This document shows positions 47,320 to 56,948 of a stretch of DNA of 64,000 nucleotides, one piece after another. A model generated the notes under the pieces. That model worked only from the letters and a program-made list of their open reading frames with translations, was not told the origin of the DNA and did no database searches. The stretch spans positions 83,121 through 147,120 of the forward strand of contig NZ_JADQDR010000014.1 in assembly GCF_015694705.1 (NCBI RefSeq), given 5' to 3'. How positions within the stretch are numbered: position 1 is the first letter of the stretch; every line of letters starts with the position of its first letter. This stretch comes from Pontibacter rufus. GTDB taxonomy: Bacteria; Bacteroidota; Bacteroidia; Cytophagales; Hymenobacteraceae. The position numbers and the translations under genes were made by a program.

Positions 47320-47901
47320 TTATTGGTTATTATCTACCACATCGTTTACCGCCTGCGCGCGCTCCAGGTGGTGCTGCAGGACAGGTACTGTTTTAGAAGC
47401 GAAAGCCTTTACGTCCGGATCTTCCAGGTCTTGCGCGGCTTCCTTGAACAAGTCAATGTCTTCCTGGTGATCCTCTACCATCAGCGACATATAAGCCTGA
47501 TCGAATTCTGCACCGGTTTTGCCCTGTAACTCCTGTACGTGATCCATTTGCTCCTGCCCCATGCTGTCAGGCAAGGTGATATTTTTCTGGGCAGCAAGCG
47601 CCTTTAGCTCTTCATTGGCTTTGGTATGATCATCTACCATCATTTTACCAAAATCCTTTACCTCCTGGGAGGCGGCATTTTCCTGTGCCAGCTGGCCCAG
47701 TTGCACTTCCATCATACCGCCACTGGCAGCCTTGGTCATAAACTCCGATACGTCGTCTTTGGTCTCTTCTACAGCAGTGTCTTCAAACTTCTGCTCGTTG
47801 GTTTCCTGGGCTTCCTCTACGGCGCCCTCTTTCTGGTTACAGGATACAGCGCCGAACAGCATTGCGGCCAGCATTAACCCTGTGGATGCAAATTTTTTCA
47901 T
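47320..47901 (-). CDS. DUF4142 lipoprotein (paralogue 2)
   Basis: 193 residues. Signal peptide and lipobox FGAVSC with Cys21. An acidic, glutamate-rich linker (about 25-50) precedes the DUF4142 bundle: SEFMTKAASGGMMEVQLGQL, SQEVKDFGKMMVDDHTKANE, KTGAEFDQAYMSLMVEDHQE. The similarity to the next gene (same HxxE-type helices, same spacing) indicates a tandem duplication. Function unknown. An acidic linker that could hold the domain off the membrane is unusual in the pair. Confidence 0.88.
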   Translation of the reverse strand: MKKFASTGLMLAAMLFGAVSCNQKEGAVEEAQETNEQKFEDTAVEETKDDVSEFMTKAASGGMMEVQLGQLAQENAASQEVKDFGKMMVDDHTKANEELKALAAQKNITLPDSMGQEQMDHVQELQGKTGAEFDQAYMSLMVEDHQEDIDLFKEAAQDLEDPDVKAFASKTVPVLQHHLERAQAVNDVVDNNQ

Positions 47902-48215
47902 AGCTTGTGTTTTGTCTGGTTCAAAATCTGTTTAAACTGACTTTGTATACGCCCTATACGCAAAGGAGTTCTCTGAACGGCAATAACGCATGCAGGACCT
48001 GTTCTTAACATGCAACAGCATCATTTTCTGGCACAAAATCAAAAATATACCCGCCCTCACGCATGTTGCCATACCTGTTTCTTTTTGGCATTCTTACCAT
48101 AAATTACCATACGGCACGGCTCAATAAGTATGCTTATTGTGGCAAGGTATATGGCCTGCTGCTCTTCCCTGATGTGCAGTGTATAAGAAGTATAACCAGC
48201 TTCCGACGTTCTTCC
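47902..48215. other. Intergenic region, no gene seen
   Basis: About 310 bases between the minus-strand enoyl-CoA hydratase stop and the DUF4142 start. It has one AAGTATA word at about 48188 and no frame, terminator or clear promoter that I can support. Confidence 0.4.
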
Positions 48216-48998
48216 TCAGACGCCTTTAAACTGAGGCTTGCGCTTCTCATTAAAGGCTGCTGTGCCTTCTTTGTAGTCGTCAGAGTTGCCGGCAATTTTC
48301 TGGCAGTGCGCTTCATAGTCCAGCATTTCGTCCAGGGTGGAACTAAAGGATTTATTGAGCATCTTTTTCATCAGGCCAATGGCTTTGGTGGGGGCGACCG
48401 CATACCGGGCAGCCAACTCAGCCACGGCAGCATCCAGTGCCTCCGGTGCCACTACTTTGTTAACGAGGCCCAGTTGCAGCGCCTCTTCTGCTGATACTTT
48501 GGACCCTAATGTGCTTAGTTCAAAGGCTTTTAAAGACCCAACCACGCGCGGCAGAAAAAACGACGAGCCCGAGTCCAGCACCAGGCCTATATTCACAAAA
48601 ACCTCAATCATACTTGCTGCCGATGAAGCTATGATCATATCACAGGCCAAAGCCAGCGAGCAGCCGGCGCCGGCCGCTACGCCATTCAGCCTGCAGATAA
48701 TTGGTTTCGGCAGGTTGCGCATGGCCCGGATAATAGGATTGTAACGTTTCTCCAGCGACTCCGACAAATCGCGCTTACTGGCACCGGCAATTGCTTTTAA
48801 ATCCTGGCCCGAACAGAACGCTTTTCCGGCGCCTGTCAGCACCACCACCCGCACGCTGCTGTCGCGCGACACCTGTTTCAGGGCATCCTGCAGATCGTAG
48901 CTTTGCTGGTCGTTAAAGGCGTTGAATACATCCGGTCTGTTGAGAGTGATGGTGGCAACACCATCCTGTACATCGTATAGCAGGCATTCGTAAGACAT
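48216..48998 (-). CDS. Enoyl-CoA hydratase/isomerase, PaaG-like
   Basis: 260 residues, crotonase family. Oxyanion-hole motifs CSGQDLKAIAGA and GVAAGAGCSLALACDMIIAS, then IEVFVNIGLVLDSGSSFFLP in the substrate-specificity region. The LVLDSGSSFFLPRVVG segment is like PaaG (ring-1,2-epoxyphenylacetyl-CoA isomerase) and related members of phenylacetate or fatty-acid pathways. No other pathway genes surround it, so the real substrate is undecided. A TTG-N19-TACCTTTG promoter lies just upstream. Confidence 0.88.
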   Translation of the reverse strand: MSYECLLYDVQDGVATITLNRPDVFNAFNDQQSYDLQDALKQVSRDSSVRVVVLTGAGKAFCSGQDLKAIAGASKRDLSESLEKRYNPIIRAMRNLPKPIICRLNGVAAGAGCSLALACDMIIASSAASMIEVFVNIGLVLDSGSSFFLPRVVGSLKAFELSTLGSKVSAEEALQLGLVNKVVAPEALDAAVAELAARYAVAPTKAIGLMKKMLNKSFSSTLDEMLDYEAHCQKIAGNSDDYKEGTAAFNEKRKPQFKGV

Positions 48999-49023
48999 GG
49001 GCAGCGGAGTTGGTTATACTTAT

Positions 49024-49053
49024 CAAAGGTAATAAAAGCTTGGTGTCTGGCAA
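49024..49053 (-). promoter_or_regulatory. Promoter of the enoyl-CoA hydratase gene
   Basis: Minus strand: TTG (49051-49053), 19 bases, TACCTTTG (49024-49031), then 25 bases to the ATG. It lies in the gap after the PAP2-like gene. Confidence 0.6.
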
Positions 49054-49061
49054 GCAGGGCG

Positions 49062-49685
49062 CTACAACCCCATTACAAAAGCAGCCATAAGCGCCAGCAG
49101 CAAACCGCTGGCAAAACCAGTGTACACCTGCGCGGGCGAGTGCTTGTGCAGCGACAGACGTGCCGAAAGTACCGCTCCCGCCGACAGCAGCAGCACGGCA
49201 ATGGGTGCCATCATCATGGCTTCCGGCGCCAGCCTGTTCAGGATAAGCAGCAGCCCCAGGCCGCCGCCCATGCCCACACCATGGGCGCTTATCTTCCAGA
49301 AAAGCGAAACCGCATACGTGTAAAACACGGTGGCTGCCATAATTACCATCACAAAGTAAAAGATAGAATCGAAATCGGACTCGCGGTGCAGCAGGTAAGC
49401 TGTAAGGCCGTAGCAAACCCCTGTAAACAGCAGTGGCAGCCCCCGCTGCTCCCGCCGGTCCATCTCTACAGAATCGAGCTGGCCGGTGCGCACCATGGTA
49501 TAAGCGCCCAGCCCGGGTATAACGAAAGTGGTGAAAAACAACATGCCCAGCATTATCCAGCGGCCCATCATCGTTAGCGAGAGCATCGGCGCAGGCATGT
49601 AAAAAAGGATAAAGCCAAAAAGATAGGTCGGCAGCAGCAGCGGATGAAACACTACTGACAGCACCTGCGCCAGGGAACGATTCAC
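49062..49685 (-). CDS. PAP2-like membrane phosphatase-type protein
   Basis: 207 residues and about five to six membrane helices. The C-terminal half has PAP2-like features: KISAHGVGMGGGLGLLLILN in the position of the SGH motif, and ARLSLHKHSPAQVYTGFASG in the position of the SRxxxxxHxxxD motif, with a histidine in KHSPAQV. The first KxxxxxxRP motif is weak (MDRREQRGLPLLF). Bacteroidota carry many such PAP2-superfamily proteins without assigned substrates. The degenerate motifs make catalytic activity uncertain. Confidence 0.72.
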   Translation of the reverse strand: MNRSLAQVLSVVFHPLLLPTYLFGFILFYMPAPMLSLTMMGRWIMLGMLFFTTFVIPGLGAYTMVRTGQLDSVEMDRREQRGLPLLFTGVCYGLTAYLLHRESDFDSIFYFVMVIMAATVFYTYAVSLFWKISAHGVGMGGGLGLLLILNRLAPEAMMMAPIAVLLLSAGAVLSARLSLHKHSPAQVYTGFASGLLLALMAAFVMGL

Positions 49686-49928
49686 TTGAGGTCAGTTTGA
49701 GCGTTAAAGGGTTGGAAAGTTAAATAGTTAGAAGCGAACATGTATGCTTTTAGCTATACTTACGGAATTTATACTTCATGATATCATCTCATACCCCGAT
49801 TCTGCTCTCCTTGTTGTATGCTGTCGCCTAAGTATGGCTTATCGGTGATAACATCCGCAGGAGAATAAACCTGCACCTGCACTCGTCACCTAGTTATATT
49901 ATCGCCAATTCCGGCAACACGCAAGTGC

Positions 49929-50912
49929 CTACAGCGCCAGCACCTGCTGCCAAATCGCCTCGTTAACCGGTATGCCTTCTGCTTCGTTGCGGTGGCGGGT
50001 GCTAAGGGTTCTTTCTCCCGGATACAGTACCTGCGCGCCCTCCTCAAGCACAATACTGCTCTTGGCGTACGCTATGATATCTTCGCTAACAGATTCATCC
50101 AGCGTGCCGGCATCAAGGCACAGGAAAAACTGAGAAACACCCGCTTCGGTGCCTGTTGCCGTAATCTCCGCCACAGAGCGCCCGCCACTCAATGCGCTTA
50201 CCAGTACATCCAGCATCAGCGACAGGCCCGAACCTTTCCAAAAACCAACAGGAAGCACCCGGCCTGTTGCCCTGACCTTTGCCGGATCTTTTGTTAATAC
50301 CCCGTTTTCGTCATAGCCTCCTGCCACTGGCAGCATTTCCCCTTTCAGCTCGTATTCCTGCAACTTACCATAAGAAAACTGCGACATAGCCATATCCAGC
50401 ACCAGGTGGCCCTCTTTGCGCGGGACCGCAATCACCAGGGGGTTATTTCCCAGCCGTGGCTCCGTACCACCATAGGGCGGCATGTTGGCAATAGAGTTGG
50501 TGGCGCAGATGCCAATACAGCCGGCATCGGCAGCCTGCCAGCCATAGGTGCCGCCGCGCATCCAGTGGTTCGTGTTTTTAACGGCCACGCACCCCATGCC
50601 GTTTTCTTTGGCTAGTGCGATGGCGCGTTGCATGGCAAGCGTTGCCGTATACATGCCGGGTGCATTGTGCCCGTCCCAGTGTTCTACAACGCCGTGGCGG
50701 CTTATACTTGCAGGGGTTGCATGTATAGCAACTGCCCCTTCTTTTACCAGCTGCACAAATACCGGAAAGCGGTTAAGCCCGTGTGAGTACACGCCATCCC
50801 TGCTGTTCTCGGCAAATATCCTGGCGCATAGTTCCGCCCGCTCCTCCCCAAAGCCGTGTTTCAGCAGTATGCTTTTCAGTTGCGATTTCAGCTTCCCGAA
50901 TGATACTCTCAT
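49929..50912 (-). CDS. yiaK: Ldh-family oxidoreductase, 3-dehydro-L-gulonate 2-dehydrogenase-like
   Basis: 327 residues, LDH2/YiaK family of NAD(P)H-dependent 2-oxoacid dehydrogenases with a non-Rossmann fold. ARIFAENSRDGVYSHGLNRF carries the catalytic SHG histidine, and GCVAVKNTNHWMRGGTYGWQ, SIANMPPYGGTEPRLGNNPL and FWKGSGLSLMLDVLVSALSG are conserved in YiaK (E. coli DlgD). The usual neighbours (sugar transporter and kinase genes) are missing. The substrate assignment is a family-level guess. Confidence 0.85.
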   Translation of the reverse strand: MRVSFGKLKSQLKSILLKHGFGEERAELCARIFAENSRDGVYSHGLNRFPVFVQLVKEGAVAIHATPASISRHGVVEHWDGHNAPGMYTATLAMQRAIALAKENGMGCVAVKNTNHWMRGGTYGWQAADAGCIGICATNSIANMPPYGGTEPRLGNNPLVIAVPRKEGHLVLDMAMSQFSYGKLQEYELKGEMLPVAGGYDENGVLTKDPAKVRATGRVLPVGFWKGSGLSLMLDVLVSALSGGRSVAEITATGTEAGVSQFFLCLDAGTLDESVSEDIIAYAKSSIVLEEGAQVLYPGERTLSTRHRNEAEGIPVNEAIWQQVLAL

Positions 50913-51097
50913 TTTTGCTCAGATTAGTATACAACCGATAATTCACGCAAATCTCCTCCCTGAAAGTATAGAAGAAGTGCTGCAACAGCTTTAAGGATTA
51001 TGCACACCAGCATCAGTTACTCCCGGAGAGATTACAACTCCCCTGGCGCAAGCGTCCGCTTGTGCCAGAGGCCGGAATATAGCTACTGAGAACAAAA

Positions 51098-52540
51098 TTA
51101 CAGTTCCTTTCGCAGCCTTGCCACCGGAATATTGAGTTGCTCCCTGTACTTGGCCACGGTGCGGCGGGCAATGTTGTAGCCTTTCTCATTCAGGATTTTT
51201 TCAATTTTCTCGTCAGAGAGCGGCTTGCGCTTGCTTTCCTTGTCGATAATCTCTTTCAGGATATGTTTTACCTCGCGGCTGCTGGCGTCCTCGCCGGAGT
51301 CGGTGGCAATGCCTTCTGAGAAGAAGTACTTAAGCGGGTAAATACCAAATTCTGTTTGTACGGCCTTGCTGTTGGCCACGCGGCTTATGGTGCTGATATC
51401 CATTCCCACTTCCTCGGCAATATCCTTGAGGATCATGGGCCGCAGTTCGCTTTCATCGCCCTCCAGAAAAAAGTCGTGCTGGTATTTAATGATAGCCTCC
51501 ATGGTGCGCAGCAGCGTGTTCTGGCGCTGGCGGATGGCGTCTATAAACCACTTGGCCGCATCGAGCTTCTGCTTTACAAACGTTACCGTTTCCTTCAGCT
51601 TCTTGTCTTTTTTGTCTGATTTATCATAGGCATCAAACATGTCGGCATAAGAGCGGCTGATGCGCAGGTCTGGGGCATTGCGGGAGTTGAGCGACAGCCG
51701 CAGTTCGCCGTTGTCGTTGGTAAGTATAAAATCCGGGATGATGTACTGGATGCGCGTTGTTCCCGCACCTGCGCCGCCCGGCTTTGGATTGAGCCGGATA
51801 ATGACATCTACGGCTTTTTTCAGTTCATCTTCCGAAATGTTAAACTTCGACTGTATTTTCTGGTAATGCTTTTTGGTAAATTCATCAAACGCCTCCTCGA
51901 TGATGCGCTCGGCCAGAATCGTTATCGGGTCCTGCTCGCGGCGGTGCAGTTGCAGCAAGAGGCATTCCGGCAGATCGCGGGCGGCAATTCCGGCAGGATC
52001 AAAGGTCTGAACCAGGTGCAGCACCTGCTCAATTTCCTCCTCGGTGGTTTCGATGTTCTGCGAAAAAGCCAGGTCGTTGGCAATGGCGCTCAGATCGCGG
52101 CGAATATAGCCGTCGCTGTCGATGCTGCCGATAAGCTGCATGCCGATGTTATACTGCTTGTCATCCAGGTCCAGGAAGCCTAATTGGTCCAGCAGCGCAT
52201 CGGTCAGGGAAGAGGTCATGGCGATGGGCATCTCGCGGTCTTCCTCATCGCCGCCGCGGTCGCCCTGCATTTTGTAGCCGCTTATCTCATCGTCGTTCAG
52301 GTAATCGTTGATATCTACATCCTCGTCCTTGCCGTAATCGTCGTCGCTGTCATAGTCCTCCGCTTCGCTGTACTCCTCGGCAGGCTCGTCGCCGCCTTCT
52401 TCCAGCGCCGGATTTATTTCCATTTCTTCTTTAATGCGCATCTCCAGCTCGGCCGTAGGTATCTGGAGCAGCTTGATAAATTGTATCTGCTGCGGCGATA
52501 ACTTCTGGGATAAAAGCTGTCTTAAATCGAGTCGCTGCAT
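51098..52540 (-). CDS. rpoN: RNA polymerase sigma-54 factor
   Basis: 480 residues. Region I (about 1-50, RLDLRQLLSQKLSPQQIQFI) interacts with activators. Region II is an acidic linker (DEPAEEYSEAEDYDSDDDYG and following residues). Region III has the core-binding part and a helix-turn-helix, with EEVGMDISTISRVANSKAV, and the RpoN box ARRTVAKYRE is near the end (about 458-467). Sigma-54 directs transcription that needs an ATP-driven activator; no activator is adjacent. A well-formed promoter lies 40 bases upstream. Confidence 0.97.
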   Translation of the reverse strand: MQRLDLRQLLSQKLSPQQIQFIKLLQIPTAELEMRIKEEMEINPALEEGGDEPAEEYSEAEDYDSDDDYGKDEDVDINDYLNDDEISGYKMQGDRGGDEEDREMPIAMTSSLTDALLDQLGFLDLDDKQYNIGMQLIGSIDSDGYIRRDLSAIANDLAFSQNIETTEEEIEQVLHLVQTFDPAGIAARDLPECLLLQLHRREQDPITILAERIIEEAFDEFTKKHYQKIQSKFNISEDELKKAVDVIIRLNPKPGGAGAGTTRIQYIIPDFILTNDNGELRLSLNSRNAPDLRISRSYADMFDAYDKSDKKDKKLKETVTFVKQKLDAAKWFIDAIRQRQNTLLRTMEAIIKYQHDFFLEGDESELRPMILKDIAEEVGMDISTISRVANSKAVQTEFGIYPLKYFFSEGIATDSGEDASSREVKHILKEIIDKESKRKPLSDEKIEKILNEKGYNIARRTVAKYREQLNIPVARLRKEL

Positions 52541-52859
52541 AAGTGTTTATACGGGTGTTGGTGCCGTTTGCGGCAATTCCAAATTTAGGATAATTTTACT
52601 TGCATTTACAAAAAAGGTTAAAATATCGTTACTTTGAGGGATATTTGAGGCGATACAAGTATCGCGTATCACGGCATACGTATCATCTATCCAGGCACAG
52701 GACTAATCCATACTTCATCACGAAGTGTTTAAAGTATATGGTTTATAATGCCTGATTGCTTATACTTGGAAAGCTGTGATGCGCGTGTCCTGATACGTAA
52801 TCCGCATTAAAATTCAGAAATCTGTACCCTCAGGAATTACAGGCAATAACAACATACTC
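52541..52859. other. Divergent intergenic region between rpoN and asnS
   Basis: About 320 bases. It holds the rpoN promoter and two TATACTT-type words. An imperfect inverted repeat (CGCGTATCACGGC at about 52665 and GCTGTGATGCGCG at about 52775, 11/13) has a loop of about 95 bases. No small gene is evident. Confidence 0.45.
52580..52615 (-). promoter_or_regulatory. Bacteroidota-type promoter of rpoN
   Basis: Minus strand: TTTTTTG (52609-52615), 21 bases, TAAATTTG (52580-52587), 39 bases before the ATG. A full match to TTTG-N19..22-TAnnTTTG. Confidence 0.75.
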
Positions 52860-54299
52860 ATGCAACGCATAAAAATCAAAGAACTATTAGAAGGGGCCGA
52901 AGCTGGCCACGACGTATTGCTTAAGGGCTGGGTGCGCACCAAGCGCGGCAACAAGTATGTAAACTTTATCGCCGTAAACGACGGCTCCACCATACACAAC
53001 CTGCAGGTAGTAGCCGAGGCCGATAAGTTCAGCGAAGAGGCGCTAAAGGACGTAACTACCGGCGCCGCCGTTGCCGTGACCGGCCAGTTAGTGGCCTCGC
53101 AGGGCAAAGGACAGGCCTACGAGGTGCAGGCCACCCATATAGAAGTGCTGGGCAAAGCTGATCCGGAAGTATACCCGCTGCAGAAGAAAGCGCACTCGCT
53201 GGAGTTTCTGCGCGAGATTGCGCACCTGCGCTTCCGCACCAACACCTTTGGCGCGGTGTTTCGTGTGCGCAACGCGCTGGCCTTTGCTGTGCATAAATTT
53301 TTCAACGAGAAAGGCTTCGTATACATGCACACGCCCATCATCACCGCTTCGGATGCAGAGGGCGCCGGCGAAATGTTCCGCGTAACGACGCTGGATCTGG
53401 ACAAGCTGCCGCGTACTGAAGAAGGCGCTATCAACTTTGCGGAAGATTTCTTTGGCAAAGCCACCAACCTCACCGTCTCGGGACAGTTGGAAGGCGAATT
53501 GGCAGCCATGGCTTTCAGCGATATTTATACATTCGGACCAACTTTCCGGGCCGAAAACTCCAACACCACGCGCCACTTGGCCGAGTTTTGGATGATTGAG
53601 CCCGAAATGGCTTTCTACGATTTGCAGATGAACGCCGATCTGGCCGAGGAATTTATCAAATACATTATCCGTCACGCGCTGGAAAACAACCGCGACGACA
53701 TTGAGTTCCTGGGCCAGCGATTAGCAGAAGAAGATAAGGCCAAACCGCAAAACGAGCGCCAGGAAATGACGCTGCTGGAAAAGCTGGAGTTTGTGGCAAA
53801 TAATAGTTTCGAGCGGATTACCTATACCCAGGCCATAGACATACTTGTAAACTCACCGGCTTACAAGAAAAAGAAGTTCCAGTACGACGTGAGCTGGGGC
53901 TCGGATTTGCACAGCGAGCACGAGCGCTACCTGGTGGAGAAACATTTTAAGAAGCCGGTAATTGTAACCGACTATCCGAAGGACATCAAAGCGTTTTATA
54001 TGCGCGTGAACGATGACAATAAAACTGTCGCCGCCATGGACATCCTGGCACCCGGCATCGGCGAAATTGTAGGCGGTTCGCAGCGCGAGGAGCGCCTGGA
54101 CATACTGGTAGAGCGCATGAAAGGCGTCGGCATACACGAAGAAGACATGTGGTGGTACCTGGATACCCGCCGCTTCGGGGGTTGCCCGCACGCAGGTTTT
54201 GGGTTGGGTTTCGAGCGCATGGTACAGTTCGTAACCGGCATGGGCAACATCCGCGACGTGATTCCTTTCCCGAGAACGCCGCAGAACGCGGAGTTTTAA
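52860..54299 (+). CDS. asnS: Asparaginyl-tRNA synthetase
   Basis: 479 residues, a class IIb synthetase. The OB-fold N-terminus ([38 protein letters not shown]) is followed by the catalytic core: [40 protein letters not shown] (motif 2), and [19 protein letters not shown] (motif 3). The sequence of motif 2 and the N-terminal extension separate AsnRS from AspRS. It charges tRNA-Asn. A terminator with a TATACTT loop follows. Confidence 0.97.
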   Translation: MQRIKIKELLEGAEAGHDVLLKGWVRTKRGNKYVNFIAVNDGSTIHNLQVVAEADKFSEEALKDVTTGAAVAVTGQLVASQGKGQAYEVQATHIEVLGKADPEVYPLQKKAHSLEFLREIAHLRFRTNTFGAVFRVRNALAFAVHKFFNEKGFVYMHTPIITASDAEGAGEMFRVTTLDLDKLPRTEEGAINFAEDFFGKATNLTVSGQLEGELAAMAFSDIYTFGPTFRAENSNTTRHLAEFWMIEPEMAFYDLQMNADLAEEFIKYIIRHALENNRDDIEFLGQRLAEEDKAKPQNERQEMTLLEKLEFVANNSFERITYTQAIDILVNSPAYKKKKFQYDVSWGSDLHSEHERYLVEKHFKKPVIVTDYPKDIKAFYMRVNDDNKTVAAMDILAPGIGEIVGGSQREERLDILVERMKGVGIHEEDMWWYLDTRRFGGCPHAGFGLGFERMVQFVTGMGNIRDVIPFPRTPQNAEF

Positions 54300-54324
54300 G
54301 AGAACTGGTTTATACTTATACATC

Positions 54325-54359
54325 AAACGCCCGGCTATACTTTTGGCCGGGCGTTTTTG
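54325..54359 (+). terminator. Terminator after asnS
   Basis: AAACGCCCGGC (54325-54335) and GCCGGGCGTTT (54346-54356) with the loop TATACTTTTG, then TTG. The loop carries the over-represented heptamer. Confidence 0.9.
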
Positions 54360-54368
54360 TGGGTGTTA

Positions 54369-54401
54369 TTGGGTTATTACATAAAACTGCCGCTATATTT
54401 A
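54369..54401 (+). promoter_or_regulatory. Candidate promoter of the beta-barrel gene
   Basis: TTG (54369-54371), 22 bases, TATATTTA (54394-54401), 25 bases before the ATG. One mismatch in the -7 box. Confidence 0.4.
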
Positions 54402-54426
54402 GATATATTTATTTATCAACCCTGTT

Positions 54427-55008
54427 ATGAGAAATTTTTATACTTTGCTACTGGCTTTAACTCTAATAGCTCCTGCTGCCGTGGCCCGGCAACAACCACC
54501 CACTCCTACTGCCTCCCACAGGAATTATACAGGTATAAAGGGCGGCATCAACTTTTCCAAGATTCGTAACCTGAACAATGCCTCTACATTTATAGGGGCA
54601 CATGGAGGCTTTTATACTTTATACATGCAGTCAGAGCGTTTCGGCATTCAGCCAGAGATCCAATACTCGCTTCAGGGTGCTACCTTCGAGCATAGCCATT
54701 TATTTATGCACTATGTCGTGGTGCCTGTGATGCTGAAGTTTTTCCCGGCACCTGCATTTAGCCTCCAGGCAGGGCCCTATGCAGGTTATCTGCTTTCCAG
54801 TAAGGTTGAAACAGATAGCTATCCGGCTCAATATACAGGTAAAGGACAGGACTATGGGTTTGCCTACGGATTGACTATAGGTGATGAAGGTAAATTTACT
54901 GTCAGCGCACGCCATCATGTTGGTTTATCCGGCTTCACCTCTAACAAGGGTTCTGCCAAGAACCAGGTATTCCAGATAGCTATAGGCGTTTGTATCAGCA
55001 GAAAGTAG
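54427..55008 (+). CDS. PorT-like outer-membrane beta-barrel protein
   Basis: 193 residues. A signal peptide (about 1-21) and a beta-barrel pattern throughout: NYTGIKGGINFSKIRN, HGGFYTLYMQSERFGIQPEI, GYLLSSKVETDSYPAQYTGK, TVSARHHVGLSGFTSNKGSA and NQVFQIAIGVCIS. The IQPEIQYSLQGA strand is a common mark of the outer-membrane beta-barrel family PF13568/PorT. Such proteins are 8- to 10-stranded barrels without a known ligand. Two TATACTT words are in the coding sequence. Confidence 0.78.
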   Translation: MRNFYTLLLALTLIAPAAVARQQPPTPTASHRNYTGIKGGINFSKIRNLNNASTFIGAHGGFYTLYMQSERFGIQPEIQYSLQGATFEHSHLFMHYVVVPVMLKFFPAPAFSLQAGPYAGYLLSSKVETDSYPAQYTGKGQDYGFAYGLTIGDEGKFTVSARHHVGLSGFTSNKGSAKNQVFQIAIGVCISRK

Positions 55009-55335
55009 TCCTGCTAACAAAAAATGCATTTATACTTACTATACTTACGCTCCTTCAGACAATTTACGCAAGTATGAAGACTTGCTGTTAGGATTAAGTA
55101 CAGGGGCGCTGCGCTGAATACTTGCGCTATCATAGGCCTATACTTCAAAGACGCCGGCCAAAAAATAGCCAAGGGATTTTTGTTGGTAATTGCATCATAA
55201 GTATATAATCCAAACATTATATACTTATTTTCTACATAAATTATACTTTGCTTTAAATAGCTCCGACACCACCAAAGTTATACTTTGGCCAAATATTTGC
55301 ACGTTGTAAAGGTATACATTTCAAGCCTTTAACTT
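55009..55335. other. Intergenic region rich in TATACTT words
   Basis: About 330 bases with seven copies of TATACTT/AAGTATA within 250 bases (55022-55280), the densest cluster in the window. No gene or terminator hairpin is convincing. The promoter of the next gene must be here, possibly around the TATACTTTGG at about 55280. Confidence 0.45.
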
Positions 55336-56892
55336 ATGCGTAAATCAATTTTAACCCTGCTCTTCTTAGGCCTGTTTGCCACCATGGCCAGCGCCCAGAA
55401 AGAGTTTGCAAATGTTGAGTTGCCGCTGCGTAATCCCGAAGATCTGGTAACGGTAGCTGACGACGACGGCAACGTATGCATTTACTTCTTCCAGAATGGC
55501 AAGCTGCATTTCAGCCTGCTCTCCCCAAGTGGCCAGCAAATTGCCCAACACGAGATTCCATACCGTTTTTCAAATGATCCGCAGGTGCTCGGCACGCGCG
55601 TAACAGATGATGAGTTTGTTTTTTACAGCCGCTATACCAATGGCCGCCGCGAGTATGTGCGCCCTTTTGCCATTAACCGCGCAACAGGCGCTTTCCGAAG
55701 CCTGCAGGATCAGCAGCTCGATATAAAACGGGGCGAAGAGTTTGTAGGCGGTTTCGGCAACGACAATCACTTTTACATGCTCTACACCGACAGGAAAGAT
55801 AATCTATACCTGTACCGCGATGCCGAAGACGACATGGCGCACCTGGAGATGAAGGTCTTTAAGCCGGAAATGCCGGACACCCGCGACCGCTACGGACGCC
55901 TGGTGAACATGATTTACGTGCATCCCGACCTGGAGCGCACCGTGTTTACCGGCCACCACCGCAGCAAGATTTATACGCAGGACGATAAAATATACATGAT
56001 TTTTGACGGGTATGCCCTGAAAGGGAAAGGCAACAAAGCTACTACCGAAATCCTGACGCTGGATTGGAATACCGGAGAGACAAACTACCGCACCCTGCCC
56101 GAAATAGAACAGAAAAAAGGGCCAAGCTTTAACTCTTTCCTGTACGACAATACGCTGTTCAGGCTACACCTGGAACGTGACCAGCTCGACCTTACGGCTT
56201 ACGACTTTAAGTCTCTTGATCCGGTTAAATCCTATACGTATACCAGTGATGAGGAAATCGGCATTAAATCAACGCCGGTGCACCAGCATTCGGGTAGCAA
56301 AGGGCTTTTCTCCTCAGGCAACGATGTAATCGAGAAAACGTCGAAGATAATGAAAAACCTGGCCAGCGGTGTGCCTGCCATCACCGTAGACAACTTCGGC
56401 GACAGTACCATTCAGCTGACTATCGGTTCGTATGAGGCGCCCTCTGAGCGTACGGGGGAAAATTATAGCCGCATGGTACGCACCCCTGATCGCTACTACC
56501 GCTCATCGCGTGGTTTGGTGGTAATACCGGGCCGCTGGACGCCAGCATACAACATCCCCAGTTACTACCTCAACTCGCCCTACTACAGCAGGTTCTTTTA
56601 TGACCCATACGGTCAGGCTGGCAACATACCCACCGGCCCGGGCACCAGCACTTACTTCCGCGCTATCCTGGACAGCAACACCCTGGCCAAGGTAGAAAGC
56701 AAAGAAGAGCCCGTGGTATTGCAGGAAAAGATAGAGCAGTATGAGGACGAGCTGAAGCCGGAACCGGAGTACCAGATGGTTTACCGCTACGGCAACAAAC
56801 TGCACTATGGCTACTACGACCGCAAATCCCGGACTTTCCGGATTGTGGAGTTTGCGCAAAACCAGGAGCCTTCACTGCCTGACCAGCAATAA
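55336..56892 (+). CDS. Secreted protein of unknown function
   Basis: 518 residues. Signal peptide about 1-20 (LFATMASAQ). The first 330 residues have beta-propeller-like strand repeats (VADDDGNVCIYFFQNGKLHF, FVFYSRYTNGRREYVRPFAI, FYMLYTDRKDNLYLYRDAED, ILTLDWNTGETNYRTLPEIE). The C-terminal third is proline/tyrosine-rich (YYLNSPYYSRFFYDPYGQAG) and continues with an extended, charged tail. I do not recognise a named family. No lipobox and no T9SS tail are seen, so it is periplasmic or surface-associated by an unknown route. It stands alone. Confidence 0.75.
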   Translation: MRKSILTLLFLGLFATMASAQKEFANVELPLRNPEDLVTVADDDGNVCIYFFQNGKLHFSLLSPSGQQIAQHEIPYRFSNDPQVLGTRVTDDEFVFYSRYTNGRREYVRPFAINRATGAFRSLQDQQLDIKRGEEFVGGFGNDNHFYMLYTDRKDNLYLYRDAEDDMAHLEMKVFKPEMPDTRDRYGRLVNMIYVHPDLERTVFTGHHRSKIYTQDDKIYMIFDGYALKGKGNKATTEILTLDWNTGETNYRTLPEIEQKKGPSFNSFLYDNTLFRLHLERDQLDLTAYDFKSLDPVKSYTYTSDEEIGIKSTPVHQHSGSKGLFSSGNDVIEKTSKIMKNLASGVPAITVDNFGDSTIQLTIGSYEAPSERTGENYSRMVRTPDRYYRSSRGLVVIPGRWTPAYNIPSYYLNSPYYSRFFYDPYGQAGNIPTGPGTSTYFRAILDSNTLAKVESKEEPVVLQEKIEQYEDELKPEPEYQMVYRYGNKLHYGYYDRKSRTFRIVEFAQNQEPSLPDQQ

Positions 56893-56915
56893 GGCGCACC
56901 AGGCATAGATACAGA

Positions 56916-56948
56916 AGCCCTGCCGGTTTAGCCGGCAGGGCTTTTTGT
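56916..56948 (+). terminator. Terminator after the unknown secreted protein gene
   Basis: AGCCCTGCCGG (56916-56926), loop TTTAG, CCGGCAGGGCT (56932-56942), then TTTTG. Confidence 0.92.
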
